Positions 1 through 8,396 of a stretch of DNA of 51,721 bases are shown here, in pieces. How positions within the stretch are numbered: position 1 is the first letter of the stretch; the number at the start of each line of letters is the position of its first letter. Source of the stretch: an uncultured Rubritalea sp. (GTDB lineage Bacteria; Verrucomicrobiota; Verrucomicrobiia; Verrucomicrobiales; Akkermansiaceae); assembly GCA_937132085.1 (NCBI GenBank), contig CAKZNV010000133.1:1-51721 (forward strand), written 5' to 3'. A program made the position numbers and the translations under genes. Below the pieces are notes generated by a model. The model saw only the letters and a program-made list of their open reading frames with translations, was not told the DNA's origin and ran no database searches.

Positions 1-93
1 ATAGCGCTTCACCTAGATGATCATGAGTTCGGCGCAGAGATGCTCCGCTGTGCAGGCGTCAAGGTGCTGTTCCAGTGTGATCTGTCTAGATAG
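1..93 (+). CDS. 3' end of an unidentified gene
   Basis: Frame 1 is open from the window edge for 30 codons and ends at TAG (91-93). The other two forward frames meet stops within the first 20 bases. The visible tail, ending LFQCDLSR, does not identify a family. It converges on darG, whose stop lies 52 bases away. Too little is visible to give a function, and an accidental open frame cannot be excluded. Confidence 0.35.
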   Translation: MALHLDDHEFGAEMLRCAGVKVLFQCDLSR

Positions 94-145
94 AGCTTAG
101 TTAGAGATTACGCGTTCCTTTAAGCCGAGGTCGATGCTTTGAGGG

Positions 146-1204
146 TTAAATGACAGCGATGTGCTGTAGATGTTTGATCGTTCTGTCGACTAGTGGTTTC
201 TTCATCAGTGCTATCTTACGCTCATTCCAAGATGCTGTTGAACTCCAGTTTTTAATAGCATGATAGACTTTTTCTAGGTCATAACTTTTCACTTCCTTCG
301 TTACGATCCAGTGGACTGTGGCAAGAAGTTCCATGCCAAATGGGGTTTCAAAACCGTCAATGAGGCGACTTAACGCAGGGAGTCTGTCGAGTGTTTCTGA
401 GTCTTCCTTTAAACAATCATCAGCTTCAGTAATTACACCATCGGTAAGAGCCAAGTTCATGTCAGATGTATCATGATCTCCCACTCCTTTGATGAAGTGT
501 CCATCAATTGCATTTAGAACATGTCTGAGGTTGTCAGCATAGGGGCCAAATTGATTCTTAGTGTAGTTTAACCTTAAAGGTTGTCCTAATTCTTGAGCGA
601 AATAACATAGTTTCTGAATCTCAATTTTACTCAGTGAATAGTTTAACTGACTATATGATTCAATGAGTTTCACAAGAACTGCTCTACCAGTGGTCATTTT
701 AGGACGCTTTGTTTTCACTACCATGTCCATGGCTTGAGGAGCTCCAGCGGGAGGGTAAATGTAGATGTTAATCTCTTCGCCAAGATCCTTCAGGTAATGC
801 TGCAATTTTTCAGAAATCATTTTCCACTCAAGCCCTCCATTACCACATCCCAGTGGAGGTATAGCGATAGATTTAATGTTATGCTGCTTGATCGTTTCGA
901 CGAGTGCGACTAAGCCGGCATCAATATATTCTATCTTAGATTTACTTCTCCAGTGATCTTTGGTGGGGAAGTTAATGATATAATGAGGCTTCTCAGCGAT
1001 CTGACCACGTTCGAATACATGCATCATACCTGGACGTAGCTTTTTTGCATCACATAGCTTCTTGTATTCTTTAAATGCAGTAGGCCATTTCTTTTTAAAC
1101 TGTAGAGCAATACCTTTACCCATCACACCAACGCAGTTCACTGTATTGACGAGTGCATCAACGTCTGCTTTAAGTAAGTCTCCTGATGTTATTTTAATGC
1201 TCAT
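146..1204 (-). CDS. darG: DarG: macro-domain DNA ADP-ribosylglycohydrolase antitoxin
   Basis: This is the antitoxin of a DarTG system. The N-terminal macro domain (about residues 1-155) removes ADP-ribose from thymidine in DNA. The C-terminal domain (about 160-352) resembles SocA/DUF4065-type modules and in known DarG proteins binds and blocks the toxin. Visible macro motifs are GDLLKADVDALVNTVNC near the start, INFPTKDHW, where Lys82 matches the catalytic lysine I recall from the Thermus DarG, and PPLGCGNGGL (116-125), the phosphate loop. The length of 352 residues is normal for two-domain DarG. It follows darT with only one base between the darT stop and this ATG, so the two are co-transcribed and probably translationally coupled. 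Assignment as antitoxin is firm from domain order plus partner. Confidence 0.93.
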   Translation of the reverse strand: MSIKITSGDLLKADVDALVNTVNCVGVMGKGIALQFKKKWPTAFKEYKKLCDAKKLRPGMMHVFERGQIAEKPHYIINFPTKDHWRSKSKIEYIDAGLVALVETIKQHNIKSIAIPPLGCGNGGLEWKMISEKLQHYLKDLGEEINIYIYPPAGAPQAMDMVVKTKRPKMTTGRAVLVKLIESYSQLNYSLSKIEIQKLCYFAQELGQPLRLNYTKNQFGPYADNLRHVLNAIDGHFIKGVGDHDTSDMNLALTDGVITEADDCLKEDSETLDRLPALSRLIDGFETPFGMELLATVHWIVTKEVKSYDLEKVYHAIKNWSSTASWNERKIALMKKPLVDRTIKHLQHIAVI

Positions 1205-1205
1205 G

Positions 1206-1880
1206 TTAATAATACCATTCTGGTTTAATCAATACCTTAAGCTCGCTACCATGTGCTTGTAAAGTAGCTTCTACTGCTTCTTTCATAGTCCTATTGCTTA
1301 CTGCGATTGTCTCAATAGCTTCGATGTCTAGTTGCTGATGAACTAAGAATTCAGCCTGCCTGACTTCCATTCTGTAGATCCATGTGGGATGTGCTGCATC
1401 AGAGCGGTCTTGCCAATATTTAGAAAATCCATCTAGTGTGGGAGGTTCGAAAAAGAGTGACCATTCGATCTCCTCTAGGTCTGATAGTTGATTAAAGCTC
1501 TGAGCGTGGGTTAAAATAGCATGGCGATCATAAAATAGATACTGGTGATTTGCAGCTACATTTTGAGCGGTTGTGCAGAGATAAATGATTTCCTCTTGTG
1601 GAGAAGCGTCTGCGTGAGTTCCTTTATAGTTGCAAAAAAGCATTGGCGAACGTGGAGCAAAATAGAAGGGAACGTAGTCGTGTAAATTTCCAGCTGGTGG
1701 CAGGGGAACTAGTGTTGCCGCACGTCTTCTCTGCACATCTTCATTCGCTATCGTATGTATTTTTTCCGCTTTGATTGCATTCTTGGGGTAGAGATTGCCG
1801 TCACTCAGGATAGATTCTAGGTTTCCCACATGCGTAATGTGAAATAGCTTGGTTCTTGTGAGCTGGTCAGTGGGTATCAT
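1206..1880 (-). CDS. darT: DarT: ssDNA thymidine ADP-ribosyltransferase toxin
   Basis: This is a DarT-family (DUF4433) toxin that uses NAD+ to attach ADP-ribose to thymidine bases of single-stranded DNA, stalling replication. Some homologues act in phage defence. Family marks are LFHITHVGNLESIL at the N terminus (His14 probably contacts NAD), an arginine cluster at 51-53, the signature YVPFYFAPRSPMLF (69-82), and AEFLV with Glu177 in the position of the catalytic glutamate. All expected key residues are present, so the toxin looks active. The 224-residue length is typical. It is the first gene of the darTG pair on the minus strand, with 182 bases upstream to the next gene. I could not define a clear promoter there. 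Confidence 0.94.
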   Translation of the reverse strand: MIPTDQLTRTKLFHITHVGNLESILSDGNLYPKNAIKAEKIHTIANEDVQRRRAATLVPLPPAGNLHDYVPFYFAPRSPMLFCNYKGTHADASPQEEIIYLCTTAQNVAANHQYLFYDRHAILTHAQSFNQLSDLEEIEWSLFFEPPTLDGFSKYWQDRSDAAHPTWIYRMEVRQAEFLVHQQLDIEAIETIAVSNRTMKEAVEATLQAHGSELKVLIKPEWYY

Positions 1881-2062
1881 CTGCGCTGTGTAGACTACTG
1901 ATCAATTTCTAGTTTAGGAAGGTTATTCACTATCTTTTGGATATCTAGCTAGAGGGTGACATGGCATAATGTCTATCGGAGGAGATTGCTGTTGGCTAGT
2001 AGGAAAAGTGGGTAGACTAGAAATGTAGTTCGTTGTTTACTGTTAGGAGTGATGATTTAGAA

Positions 2063-3283
2063 TCACACTTCTAACAGGGCGAGTGTGTCTGGGGTGCTGG
2101 GTGATTGGGTGGAGGTTTCGAGGATGTAGAATTGGTGGCCCATGATGGTGGGGTGGGTGAGGGTTTGGAACTGGCGGATGCTTTTCATGGCTAGTTGCTG
2201 CTGCTGGGGGCTTGCGTCTTCGTCAGTTAGTTCGTTTTCTAGCTGGATGAGCCAGTCTCTGGCATGGGTGGTGAGGTAGTGGCTCTGGGCTGAAAAGTGG
2301 GTGAGGTAGTGGTCTGCGTTGAGGTAGGAATTAGCAAGCTGGGTGAAGTCAACGTGTGCGGTGATGTCTTTGAGTCCCGGTAGATCTAGCGGTGCTTCGT
2401 CGGCCTGATGCTGGTGGTAGCAGCGGAGGGTTCCGGTGGATCTGGATGGTTGGTAGTAGGCGCTATGGGTGTGACCGTAGTCTATGGTGATGGTGGTGGA
2501 GTGCTGGAGTGCATTACGAGCAGCTTGGGTGAATGAGTCTATGGCTGGGCGGTATTCTGTCTGGTAGCCCTCGGGTAAATCTTGTGGAAGTGTCTGAGTG
2601 AATGCTTCTAGCTCTGGGCTGAGATTTTCTGAGAGGATGAAGGTGAGTTCATCATTTTCTACAGTGACTAGACGTTCGTTCCATTGGTTATTCTGTAGCT
2701 GTAAGAGGTGGACTGGGAAGGCGTCGATGAGTTCATTGCTGATGATGATGCCTTGGGTTTCTGAGATTTCAGCTAGCTCGGTATGGTGGGTGAGGCGGTC
2801 TTGATGATTTTTTAGGGTGTTGAGTTGTGAGAGCTTAGCTGCTTCTAGGTGCTCGGCGATGTGGTAGCGGAGCTGAGTGTAGAGATTAGGGAATTGTTGT
2901 TGGATGGTGTCGAGTATGTCTTTCGCGAGTTGTCCGCTGTTGGCGCCGATTTCTATGAGGTGGAAGGGGGCAGCTTGGTTGAAATTTGGCTGATTTTCCC
3001 AGAGTGAATGAATGCGGTGAGCGAGGATGATGCCGAAGCATGAGCCTACGCTGACGCTGGTGAAGAAGTCGCCAGATTTGCCTACATTTTGCTGACCACG
3101 GGTGTAGTATCCTAGCTCTGGGTGGTAGAGAGCCAGTTGCATGTATTGGGCAAAAGAGATGTCTCCATGCTCTGCGATGCAATGTTTTACGTGAGATTGT
3201 AATCTGAGGGTTGCGTCTTGGGCTATCTCAGAGTATAGATTGGTTAGTTCGGTAGGCATAGTGGTCTGCTGAGAATAAAACAT
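2063..3283 (-). CDS. MidA/NDUFAF7-family SAM-dependent methyltransferase (COG1565)
   Basis: Class I methyltransferase-fold protein of the COG1565 family. Its mitochondrial member NDUFAF7/MidA methylates an arginine of complex I. Bacterial substrates are largely unknown. Diagnostic stretches are FAQYMQLALYHPELGYYTRG, SGDFFTSVSVGSCFG and the SAM-binding LIEIGANSGQLAKDIL, followed by NELIDAFPV. The length of 406 residues fits the family. An ATG eight codons inside (3257-3259) is an alternative start and would widen the gap to the divergent penicillin-binding protein gene from 8 to 32 bases. Either way the promoters of the two genes must lie within each other's coding sequence or start region. 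The family is clear; the substrate cannot be named. Confidence 0.88.
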   Translation of the reverse strand: MFYSQQTTMPTELTNLYSEIAQDATLRLQSHVKHCIAEHGDISFAQYMQLALYHPELGYYTRGQQNVGKSGDFFTSVSVGSCFGIILAHRIHSLWENQPNFNQAAPFHLIEIGANSGQLAKDILDTIQQQFPNLYTQLRYHIAEHLEAAKLSQLNTLKNHQDRLTHHTELAEISETQGIIISNELIDAFPVHLLQLQNNQWNERLVTVENDELTFILSENLSPELEAFTQTLPQDLPEGYQTEYRPAIDSFTQAARNALQHSTTITIDYGHTHSAYYQPSRSTGTLRCYHQHQADEAPLDLPGLKDITAHVDFTQLANSYLNADHYLTHFSAQSHYLTTHARDWLIQLENELTDEDASPQQQQLAMKSIRQFQTLTHPTIMGHQFYILETSTQSPSTPDTLALLEV

Positions 3284-3291
3284 TATTGCTC

Positions 3292-5790
3292 ATGGGCTGG
3301 AAGAAGTTTAACTCTCGAAGAAAAGTTCGCAAGAAATCATTATTTCTGCGGAAGTGGTTTTTGATGTTCTGTGGCACAGGTTTTTTGCTTCTCGTGATCG
3401 CTGTTTTGATCGCTTATTTCTGGTCGGCTAAATTTAGAGAACGTGCTAATAATAATACTCTGTATGATCTAGCTGATATTAACGAGATCGAGCAACCGAA
3501 TAAAATTTTAGATAGATCGAATAGAGAAGTAGGCAGAATTTTCTCTGAGAACCGAGATCCAGTTCCTGTGGAAGATGTTCCGCAAATTTTGATAGATACG
3601 TTGATTGCGGCGGAGGATGCAAGATTTTTCAGTCACGATGGTTATGATGTTAAAGGTATTGTCAGGGTGGCGAAGGAAGAGATATTCCAAGGTGGTAGTA
3701 AGTCTGGTGGAGCGTCGACTCTGACTCAGCAGCTAGCTCGAAATGCTTACCATCTGCAGGATGAGGCAAATCGTAGAGAGGAGAGCACGCATGAGCGCAA
3801 GGTGGTGGAAATCTTCCTAGCGATGAGAATCGAGGAAGAATATACGAAGCATGAAATCTTAGAATTCTACCTAAACAGGGTGAACTTTGGTGGCGGTTAT
3901 CACGGTATCCGTTCAGCTTCATTAGGTTATTTCGGTAAAGAGCCTAGAGATCTTGAGGTGCAGGAATGTGCGTCGCTAGTGGGGGCAATTCGTAACCCAG
4001 CTGTCTTTTCTCCAACAAGATTTAACAAGAATGAGAAGGGTGAGCGAGAGCAAGGTTATCAGAATATGCAGGTGAGAAACCGAGTTCTTTATAGAATGTC
4101 TGTCGAGGGTATGATCACTGAGGCTGAAGCTGCTGAATATCAAAAGAGGCCATTGGGGCTGAATCCTAAGCCTATTCAGCGAGGAACTTCACATTTTCAT
4201 GATCGTGTGGATGAGAAATTCAAGGAATTGCTGAAAGATAACAATATAAGTGAGTCGGATTTAGCGAAAGGTGGATTTAAAATCTTTACCAGTATTGATA
4301 AAGATATTCAGGATAAGCTGGAGAGTAAGATCAGAGAAAATCTAGCGAGAGTAGAATCCAGAGAGGGCTACGCTCATGCTAAGAAGCGAGACTACGTGCG
4401 CACAGAAGACAGTGTGCCAAAGTATTTGCAAGGTGCTGGAATGATGATAGATCACCATACAGGGGAGATCCTTGCCTACGTAGGTGGTAGAGATTTCACG
4501 GATTCACAGTATGACTTTATTCAGTCAGGTAAGAAGCCATTAGGGACTGCGTTTTTCCCCTTTATCTATGCATCTGCTTTAGAAAATGGCATGAATAGCT
4601 CGGAGAAATTGATCGATGAAGCAATGGATAACCGCCGCGTGATGATCAATGGTGTGGAAGGTGTGCTCGGAGAATGGGGCAATGAAGTGCTAGATCCACG
4701 CTATGAAGGAAGTATATCAATGCGCCGAGCTTTGGCTGCCTCTAAAATAGCGGCAACTGTGCGCCTCGGACGTAAAGTGGGCTTAGATAAAATTTGGAAA
4801 ACAGCTGAGAAGTTTGGTTTTGAAAGACCGAAAGGGAGATTGCTCAATAAGACCTTACTTGGTGCTGAGGAGGCTTCGCTGGAAACGGTCGTCCGTGCTT
4901 ATGGAGTGTTCGCTGAGCAAGGAATGGAACAGAAGGAATTAGTGTGGATTACTAGGATTGAGGATGCTGATGGGAATGAAGTTTATAAATGGGAAGGCAA
5001 AGGGAAAACTGAACAAGTGATTGATCAATCAAGCGCATTTCTAGTGCATACAATGCTGGAAGACGCTCTAAAAACCGGTAGCGGGATGTCTCTGTATGAA
5101 GGAAAAGGGAAGAGTTTATTAGGTGATTTTTCAGGCGCTGGTAAGACTGGCACAACGAGTGATTTTAGTAATCATTGGTTCGCTGGGTATAATGATCGAG
5201 TAACTTGTGCTCTCTGGACTGGTTTTTATGAAGGGTCACTGACCGAAATTTACCCTGAGGCATTTAGTAAAGACACGATTATGCCAGCGTGGATAGATAC
5301 GATGGCAGTAGCTCAGAAGAAGTTTGGTGATGATAAGATTGCGATGCCTAAGGATATTGTGAAACTCAGGATTTGTAAGCATTCAGGTAAGCTAGAGACT
5401 AAGTCGTGTGAGGAGTTTAAGCACAATCTGGTGACTGGAGAGAAGAGTTATGTAAGCACTGGCTACGATGAGTATTTTCAGAGATCAAAGCGTCCTAGAG
5501 GCTCATGCCCTGTGCATGGAGCGAGTTTAGGCAATTTTCATGACATTGATTTTGGTTCTGGTATGACAGCGATGGAGAGGTTGAATACAGTGCCGATTAA
5601 GCCTCAGGAGCCAACACTTATCGGAGAAGATCCTTATAAATCCGAGGCGCCAGTTTACGCTCCGCAGGAGAAAAATCTATACATGGTCGGACGAGGCCTA
5701 AATTCGTTGGATTTCGATAATTTAGCCGAAGAAAATAAGTCAGCTGAGATAGCGATCCCTGAGCTAGGGCGTCTTGATATTACCGAATAG
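3292..5790 (+). CDS. Class A penicillin-binding protein, GT51 transglycosylase with a degenerate transpeptidase site
   Basis: Bitopic peptidoglycan synthase: a basic cytoplasmic start, one membrane helix (about residues 24-44), a GT51 glycosyltransferase domain (about 75-265) and a penicillin-binding domain (about 375-680). The GT51 domain is intact: Glu108 in AAEDARFF, GASTLTQQLARN and EFYLNRVNFGGG. The transpeptidase domain is not. Where the family has SxxK there is Thr419-Ala-Phe-Phe422 (PLGTAFFPFIY), and SxN reads Ser484-Lys-Ile486. Lys618-Thr-Gly-Thr is retained. I read these codons directly. Inference: it polymerises glycan but may not crosslink. The C-terminal tail holds four cysteines (ICKHSGKLETKSC and GSC). 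The ATG at 3292 is chosen over a TTG two codons earlier. Divergent from the MidA-like gene. Confidence 0.9.
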   Translation: MGWKKFNSRRKVRKKSLFLRKWFLMFCGTGFLLLVIAVLIAYFWSAKFRERANNNTLYDLADINEIEQPNKILDRSNREVGRIFSENRDPVPVEDVPQILIDTLIAAEDARFFSHDGYDVKGIVRVAKEEIFQGGSKSGGASTLTQQLARNAYHLQDEANRREESTHERKVVEIFLAMRIEEEYTKHEILEFYLNRVNFGGGYHGIRSASLGYFGKEPRDLEVQECASLVGAIRNPAVFSPTRFNKNEKGEREQGYQNMQVRNRVLYRMSVEGMITEAEAAEYQKRPLGLNPKPIQRGTSHFHDRVDEKFKELLKDNNISESDLAKGGFKIFTSIDKDIQDKLESKIRENLARVESREGYAHAKKRDYVRTEDSVPKYLQGAGMMIDHHTGEILAYVGGRDFTDSQYDFIQSGKKPLGTAFFPFIYASALENGMNSSEKLIDEAMDNRRVMINGVEGVLGEWGNEVLDPRYEGSISMRRALAASKIAATVRLGRKVGLDKIWKTAEKFGFERPKGRLLNKTLLGAEEASLETVVRAYGVFAEQGMEQKELVWITRIEDADGNEVYKWEGKGKTEQVIDQSSAFLVHTMLEDALKTGSGMSLYEGKGKSLLGDFSGAGKTGTTSDFSNHWFAGYNDRVTCALWTGFYEGSLTEIYPEAFSKDTIMPAWIDTMAVAQKKFGDDKIAMPKDIVKLRICKHSGKLETKSCEEFKHNLVTGEKSYVSTGYDEYFQRSKRPRGSCPVHGASLGNFHDIDFGSGMTAMERLNTVPIKPQEPTLIGEDPYKSEAPVYAPQEKNLYMVGRGLNSLDFDNLAEENKSAEIAIPELGRLDITE

Positions 5791-5855
5791 AATGAGGGCA
5801 TAGATTCCTCAATTGCTGGCTTGTTAAAGTCTAAATCTGTAGTTAGCCTACCTCG

Positions 5856-6956
5856 GTGAACACTGACTCTATTTCGACATCTCCAGAACAGAAGGAAGGC
5901 TATATTTGTCCTAGTTGTAGGTTACTATTCTCTATTATTCCGAATGTGGGTGGTAATGGAGTGGTTTGTCCAGGTTGCTCAAAGTTGCTGACTGTCCCTT
6001 CTCCAGAAGATGGTGTGGCTTCTCAAGAAACTAGCCAAGTGAGATATAAGCAGGCAGGTCTCGCGTCTGTTGATAAATTAGAAGATGCGTATCGCCGTGA
6101 GCGTCAGTGGGAGCAGCAGAGACATCAACAAATGGAGGAAATCGAGACCCAAGATAAGGAGCTTCGATGGATGGTTCCATTGGCTTTGATCGCAATAGTG
6201 CTTCTAGGTGGTCTGGGCTATGTATTGGTGAATTCCTCCCAGAATAAGCCAATAGTAGCTTCATCGCAAGATGTAGACACACAAGATTCAATCGATGAAG
6301 CTAGAGGTTTTGGCCACAGTAACCCTGAAGACCGTAAGAAACTTGAGAATTTCTTAGAGAAGTTCTTAGCTGCTGAATCTGTTGATGATCTAATTCCGTA
6401 TGTTGTTAATGTTGAGAGTTTAAGAGAGAAAATGATTGCTTATTATGGCGGTGAGAAAATCAAGCAATCAAAATTAATTGAAGCCAAGCAAACTGGTGAT
6501 CTAGGTCTCCATCCAGGGTATATAATCACTACTTTTGAAGATCAAGATTTCAAAATGCAGAGAGCATTAATCAAATATGATGATGGTGCATTTAAATTAG
6601 ATTGGGAGAGCTATGTTGGCTATTCAGAAATCAGTTGGGAGGAAATGAAGAGGCTTAAGCCTGTTCAGCCGTTTACGATGAGAGTCGTCCTTTCAGTTAA
6701 AGATTTCTATCTTTATGATTTTAGTGACGAGAAGCTGTGGCAGTCTGTCTCTCTGACTAATCCTAACGTAGATGTAACAATGTATGGCTATGTGAAAAGA
6801 GGATCTGCTGTGGAGCAACTGGTGTCTAACTTCGGGATGACAACTGCTAATTACTATCTAACTGTGAAAGCGAGATATCCTGAGAATGCTACACGTGATG
6901 ATCAGTTTGAGATCGTTGAGGTCATCAGTAACTCTTGGCTCGTAGAGGAAAAATAA
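5856..6956 (+). CDS. Zinc-ribbon, single-pass membrane protein of unknown function (paralogue A)
   Basis: Function unknown. A zinc-ribbon-like knuckle pair, C18-x2-C21 and C38-x2-C41, opens the protein. A charged, glutamine-rich segment follows (about 75-104), then one membrane helix (105-126, WMVPLALIAIVLLGGLGYV) and a soluble extracytoplasmic domain of about 240 residues. The start is GTG at 5856. No Shine-Dalgarno sequence is evident. It lies 65 bases after the penicillin-binding protein gene and may share its transcript. The protein at 45476-46576 has the same length (366) and layout, and related motifs such as a DW..V....E..W block before a long beta-rich end, so the two are probably paralogues. 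No enzymatic motif was seen. Confidence 0.8.
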   Translation: MNTDSISTSPEQKEGYICPSCRLLFSIIPNVGGNGVVCPGCSKLLTVPSPEDGVASQETSQVRYKQAGLASVDKLEDAYRRERQWEQQRHQQMEEIETQDKELRWMVPLALIAIVLLGGLGYVLVNSSQNKPIVASSQDVDTQDSIDEARGFGHSNPEDRKKLENFLEKFLAAESVDDLIPYVVNVESLREKMIAYYGGEKIKQSKLIEAKQTGDLGLHPGYIITTFEDQDFKMQRALIKYDDGAFKLDWESYVGYSEISWEEMKRLKPVQPFTMRVVLSVKDFYLYDFSDEKLWQSVSLTNPNVDVTMYGYVKRGSAVEQLVSNFGMTTANYYLTVKARYPENATRDDQFEIVEVISNSWLVEEK

Positions 6957-6998
6957 GACCTCACTGACTAACCCACAATTTAACAATTTTTTTAAGTA

Positions 6999-8390
6999 AT
7001 GATAAGTGATAAAGAAGCAAAGAGCACGTATGATAAAGTGCTTAGAATCAATCTAGATGATGCTAAGTATGGAACATTCGCTGAAATAGGGGCTGGGCAA
7101 GGAGTCGCAGAATGGTTTTTCAAGGCCTCTGCATCTGCGGGCACTGTAGCGAAGACTATCTCGGCGTATGACATGACGATGAGTGATGAGATCTACGGCA
7201 AATGCAGCCGTTATGTCTCAAGGGAACGAGTTCTCTCAATGTTAGATCACGAATACTCACTTCTAGAAGAACGTCTATCTGAGCAGAGGGGGGATAGTTC
7301 TACTTTTTTCTCATACTGTAATACTGTTAGAGCGAGAGGGTATAAAGATACTGGAGAGTGTCACGGCTGGATGGGTGTAAGGCTTCAGCTTAGGCCGAAT
7401 GAAGAACCTTGTGATATTCTGTGCCACGTGCGTCTGTTAGATAAAGAAAATGTAGACCAAATGGATGCTCTTGGAACATTCGGTGTGAATTTTATTCATG
7501 CCGCGTTCTATCATAGAGATAACTTAGAGAACTTCGTGAATTCGCTGATGGATGGGATTCACTCAGAAAGCGTAGAAGTGGATATGCTCAAGTTCTTAGG
7601 TAAAGGCTTTAGGTTTGTAGATAACCGTTTGTGCTCACTACAGCTAGTTCAGAGCGGTCTAACAGATGCGGCAATGTTCATGCCAGATGGCGAAGTAGTG
7701 CAACCAGCAGAAGTTCTCTATAAACGCCCGATTGCTTTGCTCAGAGGTAGCTTTGAGCCAGTAACTAATCTGCATCTGGATATGATGGAGCAGACTAAAA
7801 AAGAGTTCTATAAGCATCTAGATGAAGTGCAGCAAGGTCGCTATATCGGGATTTGTGAGATCTCTATGAATAACCTGCTTCGTGGAAACTTAGTGGATCA
7901 CCTTGAGTTTCTAGACAGAGCTGATGCGCTTCAGGCATTAGGAAAAACAGTGCTTATTTCACGTTGCCCAGAGTTCCACCGAATCGCTACCTACCTGAAT
8001 CGCTACACTAATCAACCGATTGCGATCTCACTGAGTATAGGACTTCTTAACGAATTATTTAAAGAGAAGTGGTCTGAGAACCTGGCTGGTGGAATTTTAG
8101 AATCTTTTGGAAGGTTGTTTAAAAATGAACTTAGCCTCTATGTTTATCCATGGAAAAATAGGCAGACAGAAGAATCAGTAACAGGGAAGACATTTAAAGT
8201 AGCTGATGATCTACAGCATCTCTACCAGTATTTCCTTCATAATGAAATGATCTGTGATGTGGAATGTGGTGATGAAGAATTACTCAGATACACAGGACGA
8301 GATATTCAGAAAATGATCAAGAATGGTGATGCTAACTGGAAAAACTATGTTCCTGCTGTGGCTCATAAAGCAGCTCTCCACATCCAATAA
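6999..8390 (+). CDS. Conserved protein of unknown function (463 aa), paired with argA
   Basis: I recognise a widely conserved bacterial family by its N-terminal block, with GTFAEIGAGQGVAEWFF, GTVAKTISAYDMTMSD and RYVSRERVLSMLDHEY. Members carry inconsistent automatic names and, as far as I know, no established function. No signal peptide or membrane helix is seen, so it is probably cytoplasmic. A second conserved region, GTFGVNFIHAAF, lies mid-protein, and the C-terminal half has no motif that I can tie to a reaction. It ends six bases before the N-acetylglutamate synthase gene, which suggests one transcript and perhaps a link to arginine or nucleotide metabolism (inference only). The leader is T/A-rich without a Shine-Dalgarno sequence. 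Confidence 0.82.
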   Translation: MISDKEAKSTYDKVLRINLDDAKYGTFAEIGAGQGVAEWFFKASASAGTVAKTISAYDMTMSDEIYGKCSRYVSRERVLSMLDHEYSLLEERLSEQRGDSSTFFSYCNTVRARGYKDTGECHGWMGVRLQLRPNEEPCDILCHVRLLDKENVDQMDALGTFGVNFIHAAFYHRDNLENFVNSLMDGIHSESVEVDMLKFLGKGFRFVDNRLCSLQLVQSGLTDAAMFMPDGEVVQPAEVLYKRPIALLRGSFEPVTNLHLDMMEQTKKEFYKHLDEVQQGRYIGICEISMNNLLRGNLVDHLEFLDRADALQALGKTVLISRCPEFHRIATYLNRYTNQPIAISLSIGLLNELFKEKWSENLAGGILESFGRLFKNELSLYVYPWKNRQTEESVTGKTFKVADDLQHLYQYFLHNEMICDVECGDEELLRYTGRDIQKMIKNGDANWKNYVPAVAHKAALHIQ

Positions 8391-8396
8391 TTCAAT

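Noticed and set aside
1944-1953. Palindrome TCTAGCTAGA upstream of darT as an operator
   Set aside because: CTAG-containing words are so common in this window that a 10-base palindrome built on CTAG is expected by chance, and it does not overlap a recognisable promoter.
2886-3182. A 98-codon frame within the MidA-like gene on the same strand
   Set aside because: Out-of-frame shadow of strongly conserved methyltransferase motifs; the product is Arg/His/Pro-rich noise.
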